A stretch of 64,000 nt of DNA from Ctenosaura bakeri (taxonomy: Eukaryota > Chordata > Lepidosauria > Squamata > Iguanidae), in assembly GCA_948474755.1 (NCBI GenBank), contig CAOLHI010001478.1, positions 682,001 through 746,000 of the forward strand, given 5' to 3'. The notes under the pieces are model-generated. The model was not told where the DNA came from. It worked only from the letters and a program-made list of their open reading frames with translations, and made no database searches. Position 1 is the stretch's first letter, and each line of letters begins with the position of its first letter. Shown one piece after another: positions 1 to 9,201 of the stretch. The position numbers and the translations under genes are program-made.

Positions 1-127
1 GTTAAAAGTCCATCCTGATTTTCATGTTTTTAGTTACTTTTACTTAACTGTTCTTTTTTAAAAAATGAGTGTTTTTCAGCAGTGTAAGGCATAGCATGAG
101 CCAGCACTTGAGAGAAATTCCTCCTCT

Positions 128-291
128 GCCATTTCTGCATTAGACTGTTCCAGTGCTGTTGTTCTACTTTCAACATCCTATGGAGTCCTGGGGTTTGCAG
201 CTTAGAGAGGGGCCTTTGAGGCCTTTGCTTCCATAGGATATTGAAAGTGGAACAACAGCACTGGAACAGTCTAGTGCAGAAAAGTGAGGCC
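128..291. repeat. Palindromic MITE, family P, copy 1
   Basis: A foldback element. The left arm (GCCATTTCTGCATTAGACTG, then TTCTACTTTCAACATCCTAT) is matched by its reverse complement on the right (ATTGAAAGTGGAACAACAGC, CTAGTGCAGAAA). The arms are nearly the whole element and leave no coding room. The same arms recur at 12.23, 20.39, 23.0, 28.43, 36.73, 38.05 and 43.02 kb. It is a non-autonomous DNA transposon; the superfamily is inferred under copy 5 and the findings. Confidence 0.75.
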
Positions 292-2069
292 ATAGATACA
301 TAGCTAAAGAAGCCATTTAAAAGTTACAGTTCCATCACAAAAGAAAGGCATAGGTTACACTGATAATGTAAAACAATTATGCCTTATTTATTGGAAAAAG
401 GAGATTAACTGCAAGGATCACATGTGACACTCTGTGCTATACACTGAACAGCCTGTCATGTACAGGGCAACTCCAAACTCCAATGAATGCTCAGTGGTTT
501 TAGGAAATTTATTCAAAGACATTTGCCACAAGCTCCCAAGTGCACATTTCAGCAAGCTGCTTGAACTAGAGCCTTGCTGGCATTGCGTTTTCTTATAAGC
601 AGTACCTTACCAGTTTGCATGCGCTAAGCTACTATTTGCCAGTTAAGTAAAACAATCTCTTTTTTTGCAGGCTGGCTTCTTTCCCAGACCTTTCCGTCCT
701 TGTGCTGCTTTCGATCTCACCCCTTGACGAGGCCTGTTATATCAACATTCACTCATTTCCATCACATTGTTCTTACTTCACACTTCTCACAGCTTCCACC
801 CAACCCCCTCCACTCTCTGTCTTCATTTGGTTATTTAGGCAATTATAGCATAGAATATTATTACAGTTATAAGAGAGGTGCTATCAACTACATAAAGCAG
901 GTGTCAAGCAACACACAGTTGTTACGAGGATTAAATGCAGAGCAATACACACAAGCCTTCAAACCACTAGGAAAACATGGCGCTGCTAGCCAGTTATTTA
1001 AAACACATTGCAAGCCTAATGCCTGACAGAAATGTCATCATGACAAGGAAGCAGAATGACCTGATATGGCCCCATAACTCCACAGTCGTTCTGCTTTCAT
1101 TATTAATTGCTTTTTTTTGGTTCAGTTTGAACATTAGGCTATGGAAGTTCAAAAAAGGGGGAGGTTTGACTGTGCTGGCTACAGCTTCAACAGGAGCCTA
1201 ACTTATCTGCTATGCCCACTCCAGGTTGCCAGTGTGTCCCTCTGGGTCTATCTTCTCACCCCACAAAGTTGCCTGCTATTGCTGCTTCTCTTCCTCTTCC
1301 CCAAAACCACCTGGCAGGCAAAGAGCCAATGAGAAAGCAGGCAGTGCTTCACATCCCTACCCCTCTCTGGGTAAATATAAGAACAGCTGGACAAGTCACT
1401 CACAATGTGTCAAAAGAGGAGCCACTGGTCTCTTCCACAAATGTACAATAAAGGACCCTCTTGGCAGGTCTATTTAACTGTTTTCCTTGATATTTTGTCA
1501 CTGGGCCTTAAATGCTTTGCTATCTGTGGCTCTCCCATGCTCTTATGCTTGTTTTTGGTCAAACATGTTCTTTTATGGGATGTTCATTTAAAGCAAGGGT
1601 TGGCAAATATGGAAGGCTAGGGGACTACATTAACCCCCACAGGAGACCTTGGAGGGCCACGACCTCCTGCAGATGCTCCCACAAAAGGACACAAATTCTT
1701 GCCCCCATATGCTCCCTACTAGGGGAGATGGTGGTGTTCTCACCATGCTTAGAGGGCATTTGGGGAACATTTTTAGACAAAAAACATTTTTTGAATGATG
1801 TTGCAAAAAAATATTTTGACTCTTGGGGGATCCATGGTAGAAATGTTCTCCCTATTCCTTAGAGGTAGAATGGTAGAATGGTAGAAATGTTCTCCCCATT
1901 CCTTAGAGGTCACTTTAGGAGCAATGTTTTAACTCCTGGGAACCACAAAAGCAGGCCGCACTTTGTCCATCCCTGATTTTGAAGAAGATACAATGCCCAG
2001 TTGATATCCTTTACCAATAAAGCCAGGAGCCTTCTGAGCCAGCTGAAATGTGTGTAAATGTGTGTGTGT
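292..2069. other. Intergenic stretch, no gene seen
   Basis: I see no coding exon, no recognisable LINE or SINE and no RNA gene here. The open frames are short, overlapping and compositionally ordinary. At 1861-1900 a 30-40 bp phrase ending in AGGT is repeated almost directly after itself (GGTAGAATGGTAGAAATGTT), a small local duplication. Confidence 0.5.
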
Positions 2070-2275
2070 GTGCATTCAAATCACCTGTCAATTTATGGTG
2101 ACCCCATGAATTTCAAAAGGTTTTCATAGATGAAGAATACTCAGAGGTGGTTTGCCAGTTTCTTCTTCTGAAATATAGCCATAGCATTTGGTTTTCTTTG
2201 GTGGTCTCCCATCTGAGTACTAACCAGAGCTGACTCTGCTTAGTTTCCAAGATCAAATGGAATCAGATGCCTTTA
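2070..2275 (-). repeat. 5S rRNA-derived SINE, copy 1
   Basis: Read on the plus strand, the right part (GGTCTCCCATCTGAGTACTA, ACCAGAGCTGACTCTGCTTA, GTTTCCAAGATCAAATGG) is the reverse complement of the internal promoter half of vertebrate 5S rRNA. The left part (GACCCCATGAATTTCAAAAG, CTCAGAGGTGGTTTGCCA) is the SINE body, shared with the copies at 31.66 and 46.64 kb. The 5S-like head places the promoter at the right, so the element runs on the minus strand. It is a SINE and not a 5S gene because the 5S part is diverged and fused to the body. Confidence 0.75.
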
Positions 2276-2673
2276 TGAAATACCCAAGGCCTTTATGAAA
2301 TACTAAAAGAGACTGTGGATACAGTGAGCATGTCAGAAACAACATGTTTCCTTCCTTCAGTGTAACCTCTGTCATAAAACAACTTGGCTGAAAAAGTGAA
2401 ATGTTAAAATAGTTTGACATCTTTCCTCTATGAAAAGGGTGGGAATTATACTGTCCTGAAGATCCTGTTGGGCAGCAACCTTGCCAGCCTAGTCAGTCTC
2501 GAGAAATGCTGTGAGCTGCCATCCAGCCATATTTGAAGGGATATCTGTTTCATACCCCCTTTTCTGATGCATTTGCGGATAGTGGGCAAAATGAAATTTA
2601 AACTGCTTAACAGTGTAGTGCTGTCCATGTTACTCAGAGCCTCGGTGGCTGTCACTGTGTTTTCTGGGCTTGT

Positions 2674-3700
2674 TGTTGTTAGCTGCCATCAAGTTGACCT
2701 CAACTTATGGCATCCCTATGGGTGAGAGACTCCAAGTCACCCTATTTTCAATCGCCATGCTCAGGTCTTGCAAATTCAGGGACATGTGTTCCTTGATTGA
2801 ATCTATCCATCTGTAATGTGGTCTTCCTCTTTTCTTACTGCCTTATACCTTACCAAGCATTGTTGTCTTTTCTAGTTTATCAGCTCTTTCCATGATATGG
2901 CAAAACTATGACAGTCTCAGTTCAGTCATCTTGACTTCTAGATATACTTTACACTTGATTTGCTCTAGGACCCAATTATTTGTCTTTTTAGTAGTCCAAG
3001 GTATCAGTAGAACTCTTCTTCAGCATTACATTTTAAATGAGTTGATTTTCAGCCATACATAGTTATTCAAAGTAAAATGGTATGGACAGTCCAAACTTTT
3101 AACATTCAATGATATATCTTTACACTTGAGGATCTTGTCTAGTTCCTTTTATCTGCCCTTCCAAGTCCTAGGCCCTTTGTGCACCTTACCTTTTCTCACT
3201 GCCATCGGATGGGGATCGCACAAAAAAACCTCTTGCGGGAGGGAATTACCTCCCCTGAGCTTTCCTCCACACCAGCTCCATGCTGGACAGAAGGAAGCGC
3301 AATAGCTCAGCCCCTTCCTTCCGCAGGTACTTTCTCAGGCTGCACTGGAGGAGGAAGTGCAACCATCGCACTTCCTGAGGTTCCGCACACCAGGTAAGTG
3401 CAGGAGGGACGCAGGAGGAATGTGCAATTGTGGGTCATTTTTGGCAAAGAGCCGAAAATGATATAAGGATCACTGCAGGAGCACTGCATGATCACAAGAA
3501 AGTCATGTGGAACCATCCTCGCATTCCCGCAGCACTCCCGTGGCAATTTCACATGGGAAATGGCATGCAAAAAGGGCCCTAGTCTTCTGATTTCTTGACT
3601 GCAGTCTCCTTTCTGATCAATGACTGAGCCGAGGTATGGAAAGTCTTGAACTAGTTCAGCATCTGCATTATCTAACTTAAGGTTAGTCACTACTTAAGTA
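2674..3700 (-). mobile_element. Bov-B/RTE-type LINE, 3' end, split by a MITE
   Basis: On the minus strand the segment encodes pieces of the C-terminal part of an RTE-clade reverse transcriptase polyprotein: YLGSVIDQKGDCSQEIRR at the right. After the MITE at 3171-3578 it continues with KELDKILK-like and RGRPHYRWIDSIKEH-like text, then an AACAACAACAAG tail at 2674-2690. The YLGS...GDCS.EIRR phrase and the short CAA-type tail are known marks of Bov-B elements, which are abundant in squamates. Stops and indels show it is dead. The 5' end is missing. Confidence 0.75.
3171..3578. mobile_element. MITE, family H, copy 1 (inside Bov-B)
   Basis: 408 bp with terminal inverted repeats GGCCCTTTGTGCA / TGCAAAAAGGGCC, flanked on both sides by CTA (3168-3170 and 3579-3581). 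Joining the flanks with one CTA gives an uninterrupted Bov-B frame, so the 3-bp duplication is supported by an empty site. Internal sequence is GC-rich and includes TTCCGCA/TGCGGAA-like inverted segments. A 3-bp duplication points to the PIF/Harbinger superfamily; this is inference, as no transposase is present. Confidence 0.8.
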
Positions 3701-4424
3701 TGTTTAAGATTGCTGCCTTAAGGGGAATAAAGACGGAAGTAAAATAGATTGTTGCAGCATGGGGAAAAAGAAAAAGAAAAGTCAAAACAGTAAAAGTAAG
3801 CACAGGCATATAAAACATTGCCTTTTAATTTATAACAGTTGGATGCAAGAGGAGAATAAGAAACTTTAAATGAAGTTTAAGATCAAGATCAAGTACTATT
3901 ATTTAATAGAAAAGACAACTTTCAAAATGAAAACTCTCAGACTATAATGAATAAGATGTCCATTTCCATAGCAGGCATCAGCTAACAGTCTGAAACAGCA
4001 ATTTGTGATAGATAAGGACTTGTGTGTTTCTGTTTTTGTTTGAAGTACTTACCATTCCCTGTAATCTATTTATTTTCTATTACAGCTATATCTTGTTTAT
4101 TCATAGTCTTAAATAATATAAAACCTTGTGAGGTTTTTTGGTCAGGCGGGAAGGTGAAAGCCTCCTCACCCCCACACATATGGAATAAGATGTTAGAGAT
4201 TAAATTCTATAGACAGAAGTGACATTTATCTGGCTTTGATCCCAAGCACACTTACTTAGGGGCAAGCCCACTGAAGGCAATAAACAAACCTTCAAGAAAA
4301 TGTGTGTTTATAATGGAGTTATACAAGTCATTCACAGCACAGTCCTATGCATGTCTACACAAAAGTAAGCTTCATTGAGTTTACTGGAAACTAAAGTACT
4401 GATAGCAACTTTCCCCAAGCTGCG
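3701..4424. other. Intergenic stretch, no gene seen
   Basis: AT-rich unique-looking sequence with no exon, SINE or LINE that I can recognise. A purine-rich run near 3760-3780 is low-complexity. Confidence 0.4.
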
Positions 4425-4700
4425 GTGTATCTGCACTACAAAGTTATAGCAGTCTGATACCATTTTAACTGTCAGGGTTCCACCCTATGGAATCTGGGGA
4501 TTTGTTATTTGGTGAAAGATTAACATTCTCAGCCCTTGTTCAGTAGAGAGGCCTAAAGCAGAGGTTCTAAATGTGCTCCAGCCAAGACTACAAAACACCA
4601 TTATTCCTAGCCATGACCAGCTCATCTGGATAGTGCTAGTTTACAGAAAGCTGGGGTACGTAAGATTTTAGTCTTGGAGACTTCTAAGCTCTAGAATACC
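4425..4700. repeat. Remnant of DNA-transposon-like repeats
   Basis: The segment contains TATAGCAGTCTGATACCATTTTAACTG-type text and CCTATGGAATCTGGGGATTT, then a diverged palindromic unit (CTCCAGCCAAGACTACAAAA). These resemble phrases of foldback hAT-like MITEs found in amniote genomes. The identification is by phrase only. Confidence 0.35.
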
Positions 4701-4856
4701 AAACATCTTTTTAAAACTTAATAGCATGAGGCTCAGGGAATTCTATCTTGTGAGCCCAAGCAGTTAATACCAGCCATTGTAGACTGAACTGAGTGGACCA
4801 ATGATCTGAGTCTTTCTAAGGCAGTTTGTACTTATACATACTAAAGAATGGGCATT

Positions 4857-4860
4857 GGGC
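4857..4860. repeat. Target-site duplication of provirus, left copy (GGGC)
   Basis: GGGC directly abuts the TGTTGCAG start of the left LTR and is repeated directly after the CA end of the right LTR at 11103-11106. A 4-bp duplication is the gammaretroviral integrase footprint. Confidence 0.85.
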
Positions 4861-5149
4861 TGTTGCAGAAAAATAGAGATCGAGACCCACGGAAAGAAAA
4901 TTCAAAGTTTATACAGCTGGCTAGGCTCAGTGGAATAGCTTCCAAAGACCGAGCCCCCACTTCATCAATTCACAATGCTTTATACATTTTTTTGCACAGT
5001 GTTATCTTTAGTACAGTGTCATCATGTTCATACATGGCGTCAGTCCAAACTACGAGCTACATACTACAATAGACAAGAGACCATTCTGTGGCTGTGCATT
5101 CTTTAATTTTGCAAGTAGAAATCTACTCTACTTTGTTTCATCTTCCTCA
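4861..5149 (-). mobile_element. 3' LTR of minus-strand provirus
   Basis: 289 bp starting TGTTGCAGAA and ending TTCCTCA on the plus strand, so TG...CA on either strand. It is a direct repeat of 10821-11102 with roughly 15-20 mismatches and one ~9-bp length difference by eye. It is the 3' LTR because env lies to its right in minus orientation and a purine tract on the minus strand (5150-5161) abuts it. The position equivalent to the AATAAA of the other LTR is changed here (TTTATA instead of TTTATT on the plus strand). Confidence 0.9.
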
Positions 5150-5161
5150 TTCCCTCCTTTT
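5150..5161 (-). promoter_or_regulatory. Polypurine tract of provirus
   Basis: On the minus strand this reads AAAAGGAGGGAA immediately before the TGAGGAAG start of the LTR. Retroviral plus-strand DNA synthesis is primed from such a tract directly upstream of the 3' LTR, so position and composition both fit. Confidence 0.8.
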
Positions 5162-5193
5162 ATGCTAAATTCTACACAGCAATTTAAGCATAA

Positions 5194-6304
5194 TTACTTG
5201 GTTTGGGCCATTATGGCATAAGTGGCAGCTTTCCCATCCATAATTTTACTCATTGCAGATTGAAAGCAATTTAGTAAGCAAGGTACGATTATACATATCA
5301 TTAGCCCTATCATTAATACAAAAAGAAATCCCACGAACAGTGTCCTCAACCATGCTAAATTCGGGAACCAGGAAGTTAACCATGCCCACATGTCTGCAGA
5401 CTGCAAGTATGATTTCCTAACATTAGATACCACAGAGTGTATTTTCTCCACATTGGTTTCTACTACTCCAGACTCATTAACATAATGACAACATATGGTA
5501 TTTAACTATACACACAAGCCTCCTTCTCAGCTGAGGAAGTAATCCAGGACTATTTTATACTAAGGGCAACTCCTGCCATGGGGAACATTATGGCTCTGAA
5601 TCTTTCACTCTCAGTTAGGTATGTGTTGTCAGGATCATACCCAAAGCTTTTCATCATATACTCTCTTCAACCCATGCCATCCAAATTGTCTATCCCAGGC
5701 CTTGACAGGTTGGTTGAGGGGGTGAAACTGAACCCCTCCAATTGAGAGAGAACCAATAGTGCAGATACCATTCCATACCGGGGGAAGTGCTTTCCCTGCC
5801 CAATAACCACAAAGCCAATACATCCCAGGAGGCAGATCATAAATCCACTGACCATTATGCAAACTGGCTTCTTCTTGGAGCTTAATTAAAGGGGAGTGGC
5901 CCCTACGGTTCCCATACAACTCGATGAAGGTGTCACTGCAACTGAAAGGGATACTGATATTGGGATACCTTCCTGGGCAGGCCTGTGGAGATTCAGGGAG
6001 TTCAAATAAGCCTTGGGCTCTTCTGCGAGGAACCATATAGAGTAATACTATTCCATCCAGTCAGATTCATGGTACCTGCTGGCATTACAGGCCACCCTTG
6101 CATGTGTGAGCTTGGCCCATGAAGACATACCCAGCAATTACTGACATTCAGGGTGCTCAAGATCTGATTGACTAATTGGTGAAACCAATTCACTTCCCAG
6201 CCTCCCTGGCTCAATATCACTCTCATCATAAACAACAATCCCCATATCCACATATTGTCCAGACTCGCAATATCACTGTCTGAAGTGATACAATATATAG
6301 CCAA
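5194..6304 (-). pseudogene. env: Endogenous retroviral env, broken
   Basis: Minus-strand envelope remnant. A hydrophobic leader-like run (GLLFMMRVILSQG) near 6250 is followed by a short surface-subunit region with a CWVC motif (CXXC type) around 6130. A later CGYWAGKALP stretch is typical of gamma-type Env. The transmembrane part keeps a CX6CC motif near 5485 (one of the six positions is now a stop) and a C-terminal membrane anchor (5250-5340). Stops and a frame change near 5635, and several stops between 5470 and 5620, break it. The surface subunit is short for the family, and the region where the furin site, fusion peptide and first heptad should lie is largely missing. It cannot encode a working envelope as it stands. 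Confidence 0.85.
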
Positions 6305-6512
6305 AGCCTGCCGCTGCCCCTATACCTTCTCCATCCCACAATATTGTCTCCCACATTCAGGATCTGGCCATACGAAGAGCAGTGCGTCCTTGGTAGCAAT
6401 TGCTGTAGGGCCTAGTCCCAGTCTTCTTTCCGCTCCAGATGGGGATCTGGCCATGTGCCAGGTGTTCAGCTTCCCAGAATGTGAACACAGCAGGGCCTAG
6501 TCCCAGTCTTCC

Positions 6513-7466
6513 TTACTGCTTTGTGGTAATTTTCATCTTCAAAGATTGCCCTATGACTGGGGCAACAGTCCTGTCAATGTGGGCCCTTTTTATCCTAGTG
6601 TAATGCATCCAAGGCCTCAACCCTGCTACCTTCACTGAGGTGGGGGTTGCCAACATAACCTGGTAAGGCCCCCTCCACCTGAAACTGAGTGGCCCTCCTT
6701 TCCAATCCTTCACCCATACTTCATCTCCTGGTTGGAAGGGGTGTGCTTGAGTCTGTAGGACGGGAAGATGCTGCTCTAATGTGTACTTCCTCATTTTACT
6801 CAGGGCTTTCCCTAAGGCACTAACCTCCTCCTGTAAGGTCCTATTCCCCAATTCCTTTGTATCTCCCCTCAACCCACTCAAAATAGTAGGGGGTCGTCCA
6901 TACATCAACTCGAAAGGGGATAGCCCTGTGGTTTGATGTGGCGTGCACCTTATCCTGAAAAGAGCTATGGGTGGGGCATGCAGACACTTCAACTTTGTTT
7001 CTTGGCACAATTTGGACAACTCTGTCTTTAGGGTTTGATTCATCCTTTCCACCTTTCCTGAACTCTGGGGTCAGTAAGTGCAGTGTAGCTTCCAGGTGAT
7101 TCCATGAGTGGTGGTTAAGTCCTTGACAACCTTGTGGTTGAATGCAGGTCCATTATCTGAGTCTATATGATGTGGTAGTCCGTGTCTGGGGATGATATCT
7201 CAAAGCAGGGCCCGTACGACCTCCCACGTCTTCTCGGTGTGGTAGGCTTCCACCCACCCAGTGTAAGTACAAACAAAGACTAGGAGGTAGCGATAGGCTC
7301 CGACTCAGGGCAATTCAGTGAAATCTACTACCGGTGATTCAAAAGGACTACTTCCTTGGTACTGTTGTCCTTCCACCATCTTGGGTCCCTGTCAGGGATT
7401 AATTTTGGTGCACAACTGACAGCTTGAGGAGGCCAGGGTGGCAAATCCATGTATCCCGTTAAGATA
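6513..7466 (-). pseudogene. pol: Endogenous retroviral pol remnant: integrase
   Basis: Minus-strand integrase of gammaretroviral type. In order it shows the tail of the zinc domain (CQLC, 7410s), the first catalytic Asp (VDFTE, ~7325), the second (DSDNGPAF, ~7150), the catalytic Glu (VERMN, ~7045), and a C-terminal GPYQV (GPY/F) module near 6635. Four in-frame TGA stops interrupt the catalytic core near 7390, 7305, 7200 and 7070; the stretch 6513-7052 is open. Everything of pol upstream of the zinc domain (protease, reverse transcriptase, RNase H) is absent. The remnant begins abruptly where the NUMA1-derived segment ends (about 7466) and is in a different frame from it. Confidence 0.92.
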
Positions 7467-8910
7467 GACTTTCCTTTTCCAGCAGCTGCCTATGCACGAT
7501 GGACATCTCCTGTTCCAGGCTGTTGACCAGGCTGGCCTTCCTCTCGGATTCCTGGAGGCAACGTGACATTTGCTCCTTCCAGCTCTTTTCAGACTTGCCC
7601 TTTTCCTGGTCCGAGGCACACAGAGAAGCCAGGTCCTTCTCGGCTCTCGACATGGCCTCTCTGCTCTGGGCCAGTTGCTCTCCCTTCTCAAGGAGACCCC
7701 TCTTCAGCTTCTCCACAGCAGCCTCCTGCGTGGACCAGGAAGCCTCCAGCAGCTTCTCCTGCTCAGAGGCTTGCTGCTTGTGCTGCACCACCTCCTGCTT
7801 AACAGATTCCATCTCCATTTGCCACTCTTGCCCCGAGGCTGCCACGACCTTCTCCAGTTTGGCAAGAGTGCTCTGATGCTCCTTGTACTGCCACTCAAGG
7901 TTCCCCATCTGGCCATGCAGTGCCTCACACTCCTTCAGCTGTTTCTCATAGAGCTTCCGGCTGGAAGTACACTCCCGTTCCCAAAGGTGCTTCTCCTCCT
8001 CCAGGTTTTTCAGGGAGAGGTCCTTGGAGTGCACCAGGGACTTGATACTCTTCAGCTCTGGTTCCCGAGTCCTGGCCACCTCCAGGAAGCCTTGCAGCTC
8101 ATTCTGCATTTTGGCTTCCCTCTCCTTCAGTGCCTCCATGGAAGCCAGTTCCCCTTTCAGCTTGCTGACGGTCTTCTGCGGGTCCCTCAGCTCCTCACTG
8201 CGAGAGTCGTTCTTCAGGTGCAGTTTCTCCAGCTCCCTCTCTTTCTCCCCAACCAGCTCCTGGGCTCTGGCCACCTCTTCCTGGAGGCCAGAGACCTCCA
8301 CGTGGTGCTCACTGGTGAGGTTCTGCAGCTGGACCTCCAGCGCTGCCTTGCCAGCCTTTTCTGTGGTTAGCTCTGCCCTGGCTCGCTCCTCCTCCCCTGC
8401 CAGCCGCTTCACTTCCTCATCGCGCAGAGTTAGCTCCCGTGTCTGCTGCTGCATGGGCTCCTCTAACTTGCTCTCCAGTGACTTCACCTGGGTAGAGAGC
8501 TGCTTCACCTCATGCTCCTTCTCCTTCAGGGAAGACCTGATACTGGAGAGGCTCGACTGGTCTTTATGGCTATGCTCACCCAGTTGCTTCACTCTGGCCT
8601 CCAGCTCAGCTCTCTTGAGTTTCTCCTCGGCCAGGTCTCTGGTGGCAGCTTCGAGGGCCTCTGCTGCTTCACGCCCATTCTTTTTCGCTTTTGCTGCATT
8701 CTGGGCTGTTTCTTGGTGAACAGTCATCATCTCCTCCTGCAGAGAGGCAATCTCAGCTCTGAGCTTCTCCTTGGCACTCTCCACCACCTTGACCTCAGAA
8801 TGTGCAAGAGACAAACTGGCCTGAAGCTCAGCCAGAGTTTCTTGGTGTTTGGTGCTCAGGTGCCTCATCTGCGTTTCCGCTTCTGCCACCTTCGCTTGCT
8901 CAGCCTGCAA
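7459..8910 (-). CDS. Open frame of 483 codons within the NUMA1-derived segment
   Basis: This is the uninterrupted part of the captured NUMA1 coiled coil. It is rich in Glu, Lys, Gln, Leu and Ala in heptad-like spacing, with no membrane segment or folded-domain motif. The first Met is simply the first ATG in the open stretch; NUMA1 similarity extends upstream of it in another frame. The last three residues and the TAA (7459-7461) lie at or past the junction with integrase. The frame equals that of the upstream gag remnant. Whether it is transcribed or translated cannot be seen; it could be a passive remnant. Treat it as a candidate only. Confidence 0.45.
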   Translation of the reverse strand: MQAEQAKVAEAETQMRHLSTKHQETLAELQASLSLAHSEVKVVESAKEKLRAEIASLQEEMMTVHQETAQNAAKAKKNGREAAEALEAATRDLAEEKLKRAELEARVKQLGEHSHKDQSSLSSIRSSLKEKEHEVKQLSTQVKSLESKLEEPMQQQTRELTLRDEEVKRLAGEEERARAELTTEKAGKAALEVQLQNLTSEHHVEVSGLQEEVARAQELVGEKERELEKLHLKNDSRSEELRDPQKTVSKLKGELASMEALKEREAKMQNELQGFLEVARTREPELKSIKSLVHSKDLSLKNLEEEKHLWERECTSSRKLYEKQLKECEALHGQMGNLEWQYKEHQSTLAKLEKVVAASGQEWQMEMESVKQEVVQHKQQASEQEKLLEASWSTQEAAVEKLKRGLLEKGEQLAQSREAMSRAEKDLASLCASDQEKGKSEKSWKEQMSRCLQESERKASLVNSLEQEMSIVHRQLLEKESLS

Positions 8911-9200
8911 TTTCTGCAGGAGCTGCTCCCGGTCCCTGCTTACTCTTCAGCTCTTGGACTTTCTCTTCCTGCCTCCCACATTCGCCTGTCTCCCCTCTGG
9001 CAGCCAAGGACAATTCTGCCAGCTGCTGCTGAAGCTCCTGGACTTTGGTCCTGGATTCTTTCCCCAGCTACTGCACCTGAACTTCCAGCGCCAGTCTCTT
9101 GGCCTTCTCCTCATCCATCTCCTGCCCCTTCCTCTTCCCCATTTAGAGTCACCCTTCTGAGTGCTCAATGCAGCTGCCAACAACTCCACCTTCTTATGCA
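7466..9200 (-). pseudogene. NUMA1: NUMA1 central coiled-coil segment captured in a provirus
   Basis: The minus strand encodes the long coiled coil of nuclear mitotic apparatus protein 1, which tethers dynein and organises spindle poles. Recognisable matches to vertebrate NuMA are ERKASLVNSLEQE near the end, KAALEVQLQNLTSEHHVE in the middle, and HQETLAELQASLSLAHSEV near the start; the order is colinear. A 483-codon frame is open from 8910 to 7459. Upstream (9200-8911) the similarity continues in two frames with one stop (VQ*LG near 9068) and two frameshifts (about 9150-9115 and near 8945). NuMA's globular head, microtubule-binding and NLS regions are absent. It lies in proviral sense between gag and integrase, with no poly(A) or duplication of its own. 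Much of this coiled coil is in one giant exon in vertebrates, so lack of introns does not prove a cDNA origin. The fragment starts and stops inside the gene, so it is not a native locus. Confidence 0.9.
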
Positions 9201-9201
9201 T

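Noticed and set aside
7459..8910. Native NUMA1 gene or an ordinary exon of it
   Set aside because: Retroviral gag and integrase abut both sides within a few codons and LTRs enclose the whole; splice sites and the rest of NUMA1 are absent.
7466..9200. LINE-mediated processed pseudogene of NUMA1 that happened to land in a provirus
   Set aside because: No poly(A) tail or target duplication at its edges; it is in proviral sense and replaces exactly the gag-pol middle. Not fully excluded, since much of this coiled coil lies in a single exon and cDNA origin cannot be shown.
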